In this document: piece after piece, positions 1-10,827 of the stretch | Position numbering within the stretch: position 1 is the stretch's first letter | Layout of the letters: the number at the start of each line of letters is the position of its first letter | NCBI GenBank assembly: GCA_013368325.1 | Contig: JAACJK010000115.1 | Span: 1 to 64,000 of the forward strand | DNA length: 64,000 nt | DNA from: Ephemerocybe angulata | Lineage: Eukaryota > Basidiomycota > Agaricomycetes > Agaricales > Psathyrellaceae | Direction: 5' to 3' | Translations under genes and position numbers: made by a program | Notes under the pieces: generated by a model | Databases searched by the model: none | Seen by the model: the letters and a program-made list of their open reading frames with translations, nothing else | Told to the model about the DNA's origin: nothing

Positions 1-71
1 AACCCTAACCCTAACCCTAACCCTAACCCTAACCCTAACCCTAACCCTAACCCTAACCCTAACCCTAACCC
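1..71. repeat. Telomeric repeat (CCCTAA)n
   Basis: About 12 uninterrupted copies of the hexamer AACCCT run from the first base to 71, then stop at a CG. The C-rich strand reads 5' to 3' into the chromosome, so this is a left chromosome end with TTAGGG-type telomeres, as in most filamentous fungi. The array is short and perfectly regular, so it probably is the true end and not an internal telomere-like tract. Confidence 0.97.
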
Positions 72-711
72 GAAGTATTTATGGGAGTAAGATTGTACTA
101 GCGCCTCCAGTTTATATTCATATCTGTGTTGTGCGGGGCCTATAGTGCCGTCAAACTTTTCCCTCCTCCCATAGTGGTCTGATGAGGCAAGGCGCCTGGG
201 GTCTACGTACCTCCGGAGAAGGAAGTCGAAACGTTACGATATTGGATATTGGTTACGATTTCGGTGATGCATTGTCTGTACGTGCGATCTCGGTCGATTG
301 GTGACCCCTTTTGAACATAGGTGAACAATGCTTCGGGGAGGGTCCCACGGCCCCCCGATGTAAGACCGCTTCGCAATACGTGGGTCCCACGGCCAGCGTC
401 CTTGCCGCTGATTGTTAGTCGGCCCATGGGCCTCCATTTTACCAGTCGCAGGCTAGGGTGGGGAGGAGGCCTTGAAATGATACGCCTCGGTGGAATGTGG
501 AATTTCCCAAATTGGATTTGGTGGGAGTCGGGACCAGGCGGGTATGCCGAGTCTCGGCATCCCGTTTTGGAAGGATCTCAAACTATGGATCGAAGGATAC
601 CTCGGGCCAGACTGGTAAGTTGAGTGATATGAGTTCACGGCTCTTCAAGAATGCGCGTTACTCACACGTGCCATAGTGAATGTTAAGGATCAGGATTCAT
701 GGTATTGAATA

Positions 712-820
712 CTCGAACCATGAAACCCGACCTATACGTACAGTGCATACAGATTTTGGGTACTTCGCAAAATCCAATTTTGTGTGCACCACACGTATAG
801 GTCGGGTTTCATGGTTCGAG
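712..820. repeat. Perfect 28-bp inverted repeat, 53-nt loop
   Basis: The left arm is 712-739 and the right arm 793-820. They are exact reverse complements over 28 bp (arm begins CTCGAACCATG), with a 53-nt spacer. Identity stops sharply at both ends of each arm. It could fold as a cruciform or RNA hairpin. No transposase or ORF is associated. Confidence 0.9.
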
Positions 821-2596
821 ACGGGTACTACGATCGTAGCTGCCCTGAACTCACTATTCAGAGTTCGAGTTGCTCCAGGGTAATTTTATCACCGAGAATT
901 GGAACTGAAAGAAAGCATTGTGCCAAAGTGGCACTGCCAGAGTTACGCAAAACCCCTGAAGGAATCCTTTTCGCCGACTTAGAGGGATGTAGGACATTGA
1001 TGATTGTATACTGTACCTGGTAGCCGTCAACAGCGATCGGCGCGAGCGCCGATACGCAACCATGCGATGGGATCGCCGTTCGCCGAGAGGCCTATTGGGG
1101 TACCGGGGGTCGTGGGCCATTTGAGCTGAATGACATATTTTTAGCAGTTGGGAGGACATAATGGTACGAGATGAGGAGCCCTTGGTAAGTTTGGAGGGAC
1201 AATCCCATATTACAATCTGAGCCGGGCCCAGGTAGAGCGTAACGAAGTGCGTGGATATCTATGTTAGACGGAATCTCCATCATGCTAAAGTTACGATTCC
1301 ACATTCCGTTATGTTTGTAACCGGTTCCACACCTCCACTCCAATCGAGAGAAACTCTATTTGCTTTGAAACAAAGGAATCTGTGCTTCACGGGTAATCCG
1401 GACTTGCTATATATCCCCTCTTTGTCAAGTTGCGATCAGTGTCAGTGAACTTTGAAGGCATTCGCGAAGACGTGAAAGAGAAGCGTAGACTTCTCGTGGT
1501 GTGGATACCAAGTCTAATCAAGACACCATTGAATAGTCTAATACATTTGACACCTTGTAGATAAAACTACCGACCCCCGACGATCGTACTCCAGAAAGAC
1601 AGTGTACTGTCCTCCGTATCTCTAAGCTCGATATATCTAGAGCGTACGAATGACGCAACGACGGGCGGCACTCCGGCCACTCTAGATACAAGGGAGGGAA
1701 GAGAGCGGAGGACGACGCAAACGTAGGAGAGACGCACCGGTGAAGGGGAAGCGTGGTAATCGGTTAGCGACGAGCGCGACATCCCGCTCGCTATCCCCGA
1801 GACTTTGTTGAATGCAGTCACGCTCCGAAGGTATATAAGCTAAGAGAACTTGCTTACCCTCCCTCCTGTACACCTCTCTCTACTCTCTGGTTTCCCGCGC
1901 CGTCTTCCGCCACGCTTTGACTTTCATCGCCGCACTCATGCACACGTACTCGAATAAAGTTGCCTCTTCTCTGACACCTCTATGAGCGAACGAACCAACG
2001 CACAGCTCCCCGACTTCGTCTCTCCCACCCTCCTGTGCGCGCCCGCCACCGGCTTGACTCCCTGCGACTATTGCACCCAGTACCCAGCTACAAGTCTCAG
2101 CCTGCGTCTTGGATGACGATCTCGATGCGAAGTGCCCGTCTTCGCTCGTGCACATATTTACGCTATCGAACACGATCCACACTAATTATAACCCGAACTC
2201 ACCTTGAACTCGCCCACCCCGCCCTCGCACCCGAACGAACAGAATGACCGACCGACCATACATTAGCGTGCCCACTAACTTAAATAAAACACAACACCCT
2301 CCGTTTCAACCAAACGTCCCCTTCCCAACCCCGCTGGCAGCACCAAGCACACACAATTTGAAAGCTAGCGCCGGAGCGCTATTGAACACCGAACACCAAA
2401 TACAAAGTAAGTATGCCCTCGACTCCCGCCCACCCGACGAACTTGACGACCTCGACGCCAACGTCAACTCAACTTCGAGCCCTGGGCCCTCACCTCAAAC
2501 ACTACGAAGAAAGAATTCTAATCAGAGTGGGGATGTATTATAGCTAACGAATTAAGTCTACGTGATACAAATGAAGTCGAAGGAACCGGTAAGGCG

Positions 2597-2619
2597 ATGT
2601 ATGTATGTATGTATGTATG
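2597..2619. repeat. (ATGT)n microsatellite
   Basis: Between five and six tandem copies of ATGT lie about 150 bp downstream of the HSP60 stop codon. This is simple sequence with no other signal attached. Confidence 0.9.
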
Positions 2620-2767
2620 CCGAGATAGGAATGTGCAGGATTACGACGAGCGCGAGATGTTACTTTTACTCTAAAGGTCAAGGGTCAAGGTCGAAAGCGA
2701 AGCGACGACGGAACGGGCGTAGGCGAAGGCGCACGTACGCCCAAAAGACGACTCACTCCTCACCTAC

Positions 2768-5700
2768 TTAAGACCCTCCCATCCCACCCATACCGCCCAT
2801 ACCCCCCATCCCCGCAGGCCCCTTCGCCCCCTCCTCCTCAGCAGCCTCCACAACACACGCCTCACTCGTCGTCAACAAACTCGCAACACCAGCCGCATCC
2901 ACCAAAGCGGTCCGCACAACCTTCAACGGATCCACGATCCCAGCCGCCACCATATCCACATACTCGCCCTTCCCCGCATCATACCCCCAATTAAACTTTC
3001 CCTCGCCCCCATACTCGCTCAGAATCCTCCCTACGATCACACTGCTCTCCTCCCCGGCGTTCTTGAATATCGTGCGCGCAGGGTTCGTGATCGCCCTCCG
3101 AATGATAGCAACCCCAAGCTCCTGGTCAAAGTTCGCCGTCACAATCGGGCTCGCATCGCTCGCAACAGGCGCACTCGCATTCCCCGCACTCGTCGCGGGA
3201 CTCGTCGTCGCAAGCTGCAAACTCGCCTTCAACAGCGCCACACCGCCCCCAGGCAGAATACCCTCCTCGACCGCCGCCCTCGTAGCGTTCAGCGCATCAT
3301 CATACCGGTCCTTCTTCTCGCCCACCTCAACCTCACTCGCACCCCCCACCTTGATGACCGCGACACCCCCGCTGAGCTTCGCAAGTCGTTCCTGGAGCTT
3401 CGACCGATCGTAGTCGGAGGTCGTAGGGTCGGCGATCAAGCTCCTTATCTGCTCGCACCGCGCCTGAATCGCGTCCTTACTCCCCTCCCCATTCAAAACA
3501 ATCGTATCATCCTTCGTAACCGTCACACTCCCCGTACTCCCAAGCAACTCCACGCTCGCCTTCTCCAACTTCACCTCCACCTCATCGCTAAACACCTGCC
3601 CGCCCGTCAAAATCGCCAAGTCGCCCAAAATACTCTTCCTATTATCCCCGAAGCCCGGTGCCTTGACGGCGGCGACCTGGAGCTGTCCCCTAAGCTTGTT
3701 GAGGATGCACGCGGCGAGGGCCTCGCCGTCGACGTCCTCGGCGATGATAAGCAAAGGGCGGCGCGATTGGGCGGCGGCTTCGAGGGCGGGGAGGATGTCT
3801 TGTAGTAAAGAGATCTTCTTTTCGGAGAGGAGGATGAGGGGCTTTTCGAATTCGACCTTTTGGGCTTTGACGTCGGTCACGAAGTACGGGGAGATGAAGC
3901 CGCTGCGGGGAGGAGTCAGTACGTTCTTGTTAACAGGCGGGATCGAGGGGGCGAAGGCGAACGCGAGAGGATGAACGGAAGAGCGAGATTATGAAGTCAA
4001 ACGAACGATACCGAAAATGAGGGCAGAACATGAAGGGGGAGCAAGGAGGAACTCGTACGAGTCAACCCAACGAATATATGGTCGAAACGAATGAACATGG
4101 AGTCGAAACGTGGCCCAAGCCTCGAAGCCGACCGTATCGTCCCTCACATCGTTCCTCGCAGGCGCATCGACCCGAAAGAACGAACCATCGATCGCCGAAC
4201 ACAGAACCAAGGGCGGACCGCCTCCATCTCCTCCTCCTCCTCGGCACGACGCCGTCACGCAAGGTCGAGGGAGCACGACGCACGAATCGAACACGACGAG
4301 CAAATAGAACGAAAGAAGCGAAAAAGAAGGATAAACAAACAAACGAAGGATGACACGCCCAACGCGATCGTGCGTCCCCGTACCGCATGATTGCGAATGA
4401 AACAATAAATGCTCATCGAACACAAAAGGGATGAATGGGGGGACGGTGCGATGGCACCAAGGAGTGAGTGCGGAGAACGATCGAGGGAGCGCGAGCACCC
4501 CGAACGTGGTACGAGCAGCCTCGCCTTCATCTCCTCCTCGGCAGGGAGAGCGACGCACGAATCGACCCCGATTCGCAATAGAAGGGAAAAAGAAGGATAA
4601 ACGAACGAAGGACGATACGCTCAACGCGATCGTGCATCCCCATACCACATGGCATGACGCGAGGTGGAACGAACGAAACAATAAAGCATCCTCGAAGGCA
4701 CCAAGGAGTGAGTGCGGAGAACGGACGCGACAAGAACTCGAGTGTCTCCAGCAGAAGCCGAGCCACAAGTGAAACAGGGATCGACGACCCGAGCCTCTAT
4801 GCCGACCGACTGGTATCGGTCACACCAAGAACGAACGAATGGCGACAATGCGACTGGGTCAAATTGAGAAGAACGGAAGGAGGCATGAACTCGCGCACGC
4901 CCAGACGAAGCCCGGGTGGGTCCCGAATGGAAGGGGGGCGGGATGGAGAAACCGAGGAGGATAACACGCTTAACCGGCGGTAAATTCAGAAGAACGGGAG
5001 GAGAACTCGAAACAAAGTATGTACTCGCCCGGGTTCCGAATCGAAGGGCACGATGGAGAAACCGAGGAGGCGAGAACGCATGCGGGGTCGAACGAAAACC
5101 AGAGCAAAGAGTGCATGAAACGGAAGGAGAAGGAAAGGGAAGGCGGACGGATACTCACCGGTCAAAGCGCATCCCCTCCGTAATCTCAATTTCATCCTCA
5201 ATCGTCCTTCCCTCCTTCACCGTAATAGCCCCCTCCTTGCCCACCTTCTCCATCGCCTGCGCAATCAAGTTCCCCACATGCGTGTCCCCATTCGCACTAA
5301 TCGTCGCAACCTGCGCGATCTCCGCCGTCGTCGTGACCGTCCTTGCATGCTGGCTGAGGAACTCGACTACTCTGTCGACGGCGGCCTGCGAGCCGCGGCG
5401 CAGGTCCATGGGGTTGCACCCGGCGGCGACGTTCTTGACGCCCTCGCTGTAGATGGCGCGGGCGAGGACGGTGGCGGTCGTGGTGCCGTCGCCGGCGACC
5501 TCGTTCGTCTTGGCGGCGACGTCCTGGATGAGGCGCGCGCCGAGGTTCTCGAACTTGTCCTTAAGCGCAATGCTCTTGGCGACTGTAACACCATCTACAC
5601 AAAATATCAATATCTTCAGCGGGAGTGTCGATACGTGGAAGGAAGGGTGCACGTACCCTTGGTGATCTTGGGACCGCCGAACGACTGCTCGATGATGACG

Positions 5701-5956
5701 TTGCGTCCTACAGAGACCGTCAGTACACTAGAACGGTGAGAGGAGGAAGAGGGATTCACATACCCTTGGGCCCGAGGGTGACAGAGACGGCGTTGGCGAG
5801 GACGTCGACGCCCTTGAGGATCCTCGCCCGTCCGTCGTGCGCGAACTTGATATCCTTGTGCGCCCCGCGCGTCAGCGCTGGCTGTGGCTGCTTTCGCGCG
5901 GCGCGCTCGGCGGCGCGGCGGAGGGAGCGCGAGGATTGGGTAGAGAGTCGGTGCAT
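2768..5956 (-). CDS. HSP60: Mitochondrial chaperonin HSP60 (GroEL type I)
   Basis: ATP-dependent folding chaperonin of the mitochondrial matrix. Four exons (5956-5764, 5707-5657, 5594-5159, 3902-2768) join in frame to 604 residues, the usual family size. The N terminus ([20 protein letters not shown]) is Arg/Ser-rich without acids, as in a mitochondrial presequence; this supports the start, although the frame is open further upstream. Hallmarks: VTLGPKGRNV around residue 60, the ATP-site [10 protein letters not shown] at about 116-125, [11 protein letters not shown] in the C-terminal half, and a GGM-repeat tail. Introns 1 and 2 are 56 and 62 bp, but intron 3 is 1,256 bp and repetitive. An Ala/Ser/Thr-rich insertion (about residues 455-485), just before ANFDQELGV, is longer than in most relatives. 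No break is visible, so it is likely functional. It lies under 3 kb from the telomere, odd for a core housekeeping gene. Confidence 0.95.
3903..5158 (-). other. Oversized, internally duplicated HSP60 intron 3
   Basis: Bounded by GTGAGT (5158-5153) and GCAG (3906-3903), this intron is 1,256 bp, about twenty times its neighbours. It contains a degenerate tandem duplication of about 260 bp: the block near 4343-4389 (ACGAAGGATGACACG...) recurs at 4604-4650, and GGCACCAAGGAGTGAGTGCGGAGAACG occurs near 4454 and 4698. A second duplication pairs about 4870-4972 with 4990-5081. Several ORFs of about 100 codons on both strands are Arg/Ser-rich and look spurious. No transposon termini were found. Confidence 0.75.
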
Positions 5957-7897
5957 GGTCGTGGAAGCGGAAGGAAGAGCGGACGTCAATAGTATTTGGC
6001 ACAGCCATCCCGCCCAAACACAGTGCGGCACCGAGCGGGATTTGCCCACGGTCTGCCGAAGTGGAGATCGGTGGACTAAGGCCTCCCCACTAAGTGGCAA
6101 TCGACGACACTGAAAGCTTGTATGGGACGCACATGCAGCGTCGAGATATCAACGGCATCGGTCGGGCCTATGTAACTTCGCGCACTCTCCTGCTCGTAAT
6201 ACACCTTGATAGTGGGACACGAGAATCTATTGAAAGTATCATACCACACTACACGAGCTCGACTCCGAACCTCATCGTGCGTATCTTCCTCAGTGTCGGA
6301 CCCTCCACTATTGCTACACAGTACACTCCACTCTGGCGCTAGCCTTGGCTGGATAATTCGCGGGATGGTGGGATGGTGGAGTTGCCGATTCGTTGTACTG
6401 CCACAGAATCATTTTCCATATAACACAAGCACAATAGACTTCGTGATATTGTCCCCTTAGTCAGTTGAGACGTTCACATGAGCAATGGTGGTAAATCGGG
6501 GTGGGACAACCCGGACAAGTACTAGTAGATATGAAGTTCGTGGCCGTTGCATTAGGCTCTCAAAGATTCGCTCATTCATACGTAGTGTTACAGTCGGAAT
6601 GGGAACCTTGCTCACACACAATTCGTCCAGACTCCGAGGCTGATTGGAGTCTGAGCCCTTTGCCTATAAGTGCGCCCTCCACCGTCGAAATCTATCTCTA
6701 TCTGAGAATGAGTGCCCTAGCTTTTACATGCGTCCTCAGGAACTGACGATCCTCTCGAAGATCACATTTATGGCACGCCCACTGTCTCAATAAGTGCGGA
6801 TGTATCCGGTATCCTCACTTGTAACCGCGATCTGGGGGTGGATAATCGGCGTATGTGAGGAACATACTCGCTCAGAGTTGTTACTTGATTCGATGGTTTG
6901 TCTACACCGGGGATCGGGAAGATGAGTACGGTTTAGTGAAAATTGAATATGTTGTTGGATGCTGACTCGATGTACATAGTGTTGCGATGGACGGTGGAAG
7001 ATGGGCGCAACGAGTACATATCCAGTATAATAGATACATTTCAAACTGATAAACTGGCCGCTTCTATTATGACACTCGTTTCTGCAGCATCCTCATACTT
7101 CTCGTCCCCTGATCCCGCAAACGGGGTCATCAGTTCCAATTCTCCCTGTCTTCCGGCAGTCTGTTCATCATCGTCGTCCTGCGATTTTCGTACGTATCTG
7201 CGTCATCGGTTCTGCGCAAATTGAGCAAGCAACATGCGAGGATGGGTAGGCCCAATGTTTGAAGGCTGGTAATTGTGTTTCCGTTGAGTACAAGCAGGGT
7301 ATGTTCTGAATGGAGGAAACGTGGTGTACCCATGACACTGGATGTGGTAACGAAGTTCTCAACGCCACAGGCTCTGGACTTACTTGAGTAGATAGTTATA
7401 ATAGCCGAGGTTCTATCGTAGGCACTGCGTTATTAAGTGTATATGACATCAAGATCGCTGGATTTACCAGGTGGAATGCCGCTATGACGGCGCTTTAGAG
7501 CCGGATAACTCCCGAGTGCGCGATTCGTATTCTAGTTAGGGACGAGATGCCGCATCCTCGTCAATCTCTCGCAGGCACCGGCTCTGAGCACATTGGCTGT
7601 CGACATAGCAGTCTGTCAGATGATAGCGAAAATGGCCAATCCGAATCGCCGTCAGCGCCTGCTTCGGTGGACTGGGGCCGGTGCTAAACCCTGGGTTTAT
7701 GTACGAAAGCGACATTGTGGTTGCATCATAATTCAAGGGCTGTAGGTCGCTTGACCCGTAAAGGACCTCCTTATCTCGCTGAAGTGCCTACATATCTGCC
7801 CAGTGTGTCAAACATACAGCCTGGGCTGCCTGTTGCCCCAAAGGGTTGTCGCCACCAAGTGGGGATCGAAATGCAATAATGTATTCTGGTGAGCCCA

Positions 7898-7957
7898 AAC
7901 ACACACTAGGACGTGGCGCTAAGGTAAAACACACACTAGGACGTGGCGCTAAGGTAA
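7898..7957. repeat. 30-bp tandem duplication (2 copies)
   Basis: The unit ACACACTAGGACGTGGCGCT plus AAGGTAAA is repeated twice with an exact 30-bp period. It is short enough to be a replication-slippage product. Confidence 0.9.
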
Positions 7958-8173
7958 ACTACTGGTTATCTCGACGGGTACAATCGCGCACAGTCCATCC
8001 ACGGCGAGGTACACGAAAGTATCACTGGATAGTGTGAACCGCCAAATAGACCACTGGTAGGTAGTAGGTTTGAAGGTATTGTTGCCCCACTCCGGAACTA
8101 CCTCACTGGTGTGCTTGTATGGGCCAGCTTATTATACGCCACCGCGTGGCGTGTGTTTCTGCTGGAGGCCAGA

Positions 8174-8180
8174 TATAAAA
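8174..8180 (+). promoter_or_regulatory. TATA box (TATAAAA)
   Basis: TATAAAA stands 83 bp upstream of the ATG at 8263, a plausible distance for a fungal core promoter with a short 5' leader. It is the only strong TATA match close upstream of this gene. Confidence 0.5.
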
Positions 8181-8262
8181 CCGGGAACCCAAAGCCAGTA
8201 GAATTCTCACAGCGTTTAATCTCCAACAATCCATCTCAACCAGAGGGTCAGTCCGTTCGCAC

Positions 8263-8915
8263 ATGTCCTTAGACGCAAAGATTTCTTCTGGGCCCGAATA
8301 CCAACTTGGAAGAGCTCAAGCCGAGGGAGAAATCAATGCTATCAGCGAACGCATGGCGGAAACATTCGTCTTCGTGAAGCATCCCCTGAGACTTCTCAAG
8401 GCCTTCCTAGTTTGCATTCATTATACACAAGACGCAATGGTCATTGCTGTCATTTCAATGAAGATATACGAGCTCCTCAAAGACAAGGACCAAAAGGAAA
8501 AGACAAACCACGGCGCACAATTCCGCTCTATGCTCGAGCATCTAGCCAGGTCCAAGTTTGATGTTGTGAGTCCGTCTTTTTGCACCCTCATATTATCTGA
8601 CACAGCGCTTAGGCATTCGAATCTATTGAATTAAAACCTTGGGAGCAATTCGTCTGGGCGCTCTTCATAGATCTCCATGCATTTGGTATCATAAAGGAGA
8701 GTACCATGGACCACTACATTCGATTTCTCAAAGCCGAGGGACGTACTGAGAATCTACAAGAGCTGCTGATGCAGATGGAGTGGGGTAGAGAATGTCAGAA
8801 AGACCCTATTCTGTTTGTATGGAACATCCACGGGGAAGCGCGTTTCGCCTCCCTATGTTCTTCTATCATGGAGGGAATCGGGAGAATTGTAGCTAGCGAG
8901 CTCGAGACACCTTGA
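8263..8915 (+). CDS. Hypothetical protein, 201 aa, two exons
   Basis: Exon 1 (8263-8565) and exon 2 (8613-8915) are separated by a 47-bp intron with GTGAGT donor and CTTAG acceptor; the phase-0 junction keeps the frame and yields 201 residues. The protein looks all-helical, soluble and rich in Leu, Glu and Lys, with no signal peptide or membrane segment. I do not recognise the family. A loose resemblance to helical-repeat (MIF4G-like) proteins is an impression only. A TATA box lies 83 bp upstream. Clean splicing, the conserved-looking frame in both exons and the promoter suggest a real expressed gene, flanked on both sides by repeat-rich subtelomere. Confidence 0.65.
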
Positions 8916-9214
8916 CCTGAAGGTACCAATGAAAGGCATGCCTGTTAGAACGTCTTTCTCCGGTCCATGATCATGTGCTTATCTAAAGCTCGCAGTCGAT
9001 TCGGGTGGGGCGTGAACGACGATGAAAGGTATCTTGAGAATATTAAGGCTTGAAGCCATATCACCTTTGCAGCTATCACTTTTGCAGCTGTTGGAAATTG
9101 TAGAGGGCCGGGTGAGCTGGCTACATACTGGGAGTCGCAACCGCGAAGACTGGGTTACACAATGTATGTTCCAGACGTTGATGCCAATCAAAGGATCTTT
9201 TGGGCGTCATAAGT
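8916..9214. other. Short intergenic stretch
   Basis: Three-prime flank of the 8.3-kb gene. Nothing recognisable apart from a small direct repeat (CTTTTGCAGCT-like, around 9066-9090). Confidence 0.5.
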
Positions 9215-9650
9215 TATAACTGTCTGTTTGTTCTTCTTCTTTTTCTCTCTCTACAACTAAAGACTGCGTCTCTGAGTCTCTTAGTCCCACTCTCTTTATA
9301 TTTGGGCGACATCGAAAGAGCGATTCAACTTGGAGAAAGAGTTCCAGAATGACCGGGGTCTGAGCAAGATAGTCGAGCGTCCACCGCGTACCCAACCATC
9401 GTACGTCCTACCCCACCCCCACTCATCTCCATCCACCAACCCAAGCCACAGTCCATCCGTCCATCCAGACGACCGCCCTTCGTCCCCCGCTCTCCCCGCC
9501 GTGGCCCGCCCAAGCCGCACCGCCATTCCCTCCTCCGAGTCCTCCTCCACCTCCGCGCCAACCTTGTCCTCTCCCCCGCGCCTCTCTACGCCCGCGACCG
9601 GCTCGGCAGGCCCCTTCGTCCGCCCTGTGACGCCCAGTACGGACACCCGC
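9215..9650 (+). repeat. Subtelomeric duplication, copy 1
   Basis: This block resembles 14000-14440 in the same orientation. Shared landmarks in the same order: a CT-rich tract ending in CAACTAA or GTAACTAA, GTCTCTGAGTC, GGGCGACATC(G/A)AAAGAG, a CCAAC...CGTACGTCC segment, and CTCCCCGCCGTGGCCCGCCC followed by a matching Ser/Pro/Ala-coding stretch. An ORF at 9330-9731 (+, 133 codons) and a longer opposite-strand ORF both cross it. The plus frame shares the peptide pattern TSAPxLSSPPRxSTxATG with copy 2, so a decayed gene family is possible, but neither frame is convincing. Confidence 0.7.
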
Positions 9651-9790
9651 TTGCGCCCAGGTCCAAGGTCTTCGGACTTCTTCGTTCTCGTCTTCTTCTT
9701 CCTCTGCGTCCGCCACTTCCTCGGCGCGTAGCTCGCTTCAGCCTCTGGAGCCCCAGACACGCGAGAGTTTGGATACATCTTTACATTCGC

Positions 9791-9822
9791 ACCACAACCA
9801 CAACCACAACCACAACCACAAC
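9791..9822. repeat. (ACCACA)n simple repeat
   Basis: About five tandem copies of the hexamer ACCACA/CACAAC, just distal to the duplicated block. Confidence 0.85.
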
Positions 9823-9896
9823 TACGATGATTTGCATAGTTCTCCAACCCACCTGCATCACATCCACAACATTCGGAGAACGAAGAACTCGACGAG

Positions 9897-10511
9897 ATGC
9901 TAAGACTGAGTTATTCTACAACTTCGAAGCCGACGATGGGCGTAGCGGTGACGACGAGCATCGGCTCGGGTGCGACGTCGCACGACTCCAACCCACATCC
10001 TCCTCTCCACGAAGATCGCTACAGTGAGCTTGAAGACTGCTATGGATATACCTGCCATGCCGGTCTGAATGTTGATGGGGGAATCATCGTTGGCCGTCCT
10101 CTCTCTTTAAAGGTTTTCAAGATCCCGCCTCCAAACCCATATGTCGGGCCATATTCGCCTCCGCGCCCATCGTTTGATGCCTTTACTCGGCTATTCCTAA
10201 GATCATCTCGCCCTGGAGTCCATGCCAATGTCGCACAAAGGTGGCTCGGGCTGCGCGTCTATGACCGAAAGCAAAGGACAGCTGGGAGGATGGTTCTAGC
10301 GACGGCCATGCAATTCGGCTCCAGCATCCATCATAAGACTGCGCTTGTTCAGCCTCCCTGTCTGCGCTTCGGCCTCGGCCATGACTACGCCTCGGCCATC
10401 GGGCATAGCTGCGCGTCCCTTGTAGTACCTAAGCACCTAAGCTGCTTGAGCATGACTGAGTCCATACTGCGCCAATACTGCGCGAGTGTGGTTGAAGTAC
10501 CTACGGTGTAG
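9897..10511 (+). CDS. Doubtful ORF, 204 codons
   Basis: This is the longest ATG-initiated frame between 9 and 12 kb. The product has no recognisable domain, is Ser/Pro/Arg-rich, and its last third contains short internal repeats (CCTAAGCACCTAAGC and TACTGCGCCAATACTGCGC types). No promoter or splice signal supports it, so it may be chance ORF in GC-rich subtelomere. Confidence 0.15.
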   Translation: MLRLSYSTTSKPTMGVAVTTSIGSGATSHDSNPHPPLHEDRYSELEDCYGYTCHAGLNVDGGIIVGRPLSLKVFKIPPPNPYVGPYSPPRPSFDAFTRLFLRSSRPGVHANVAQRWLGLRVYDRKQRTAGRMVLATAMQFGSSIHHKTALVQPPCLRFGLGHDYASAIGHSCASLVVPKHLSCLSMTESILRQYCASVVEVPTV

Positions 10512-10827
10512 CCCTCAGCACCTTTACGAGTCAGCTTCGCTTAAGCGCCTGCATTAGCCGGCGTCTTTCGCGCCTCACGCGTAACTCGTGGCGTGTCCAA
10601 TGGCGCAGTTGCGTATAAGCTCAGGGTCAATGTCGGGGTACCAAGGGTTCACCATCTTCGACAATTATACCTCCTCGCAACATCACACGCACAACATGGA
10701 AGAAGAACGAGCGATCTCGAGGCCAAATAGTCAAGAACGACCCGACGGTGGAAGAGGAGAGATGAAGACACGTCGCTCCTTCAGTGTGACTAAATGCACA
10801 TATTGCGATTCTAACATATGCTCGCAC

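Larger units (their letters stand above)
72..2767. other. Gene-free subtelomeric stretch
   Basis: No ORF here is longer than about 100 codons, and none shows a recognisable domain or plausible splicing. The region holds a perfect inverted repeat (712-820), a short ATGT microsatellite (2597-2619) and some short direct duplications such as GGGTCCCACGGCC near 340 and 384. It is probably decayed subtelomere plus 3' flank of the HSP60 gene. Confidence 0.6.
5957..8262. other. Intergenic region upstream of HSP60 and of the 8.3-kb gene
   Basis: This interval must hold the HSP60 promoter (near 5957-6150) and the promoter of the gene at 8263. All ORFs are under 90 codons without recognisable features. 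One exact 30-bp tandem duplication lies at 7898-7957 and a TATA box at 8174. Nothing else is supported. Confidence 0.55.

Noticed and set aside
3989..4983. Several ORFs of 100-260 codons on both strands between HSP60 exons
   Set aside because: They lie inside a well-bounded intron, are Arg/Ser/Phe-rich low-complexity, and come from tandem duplicated DNA open in several frames.
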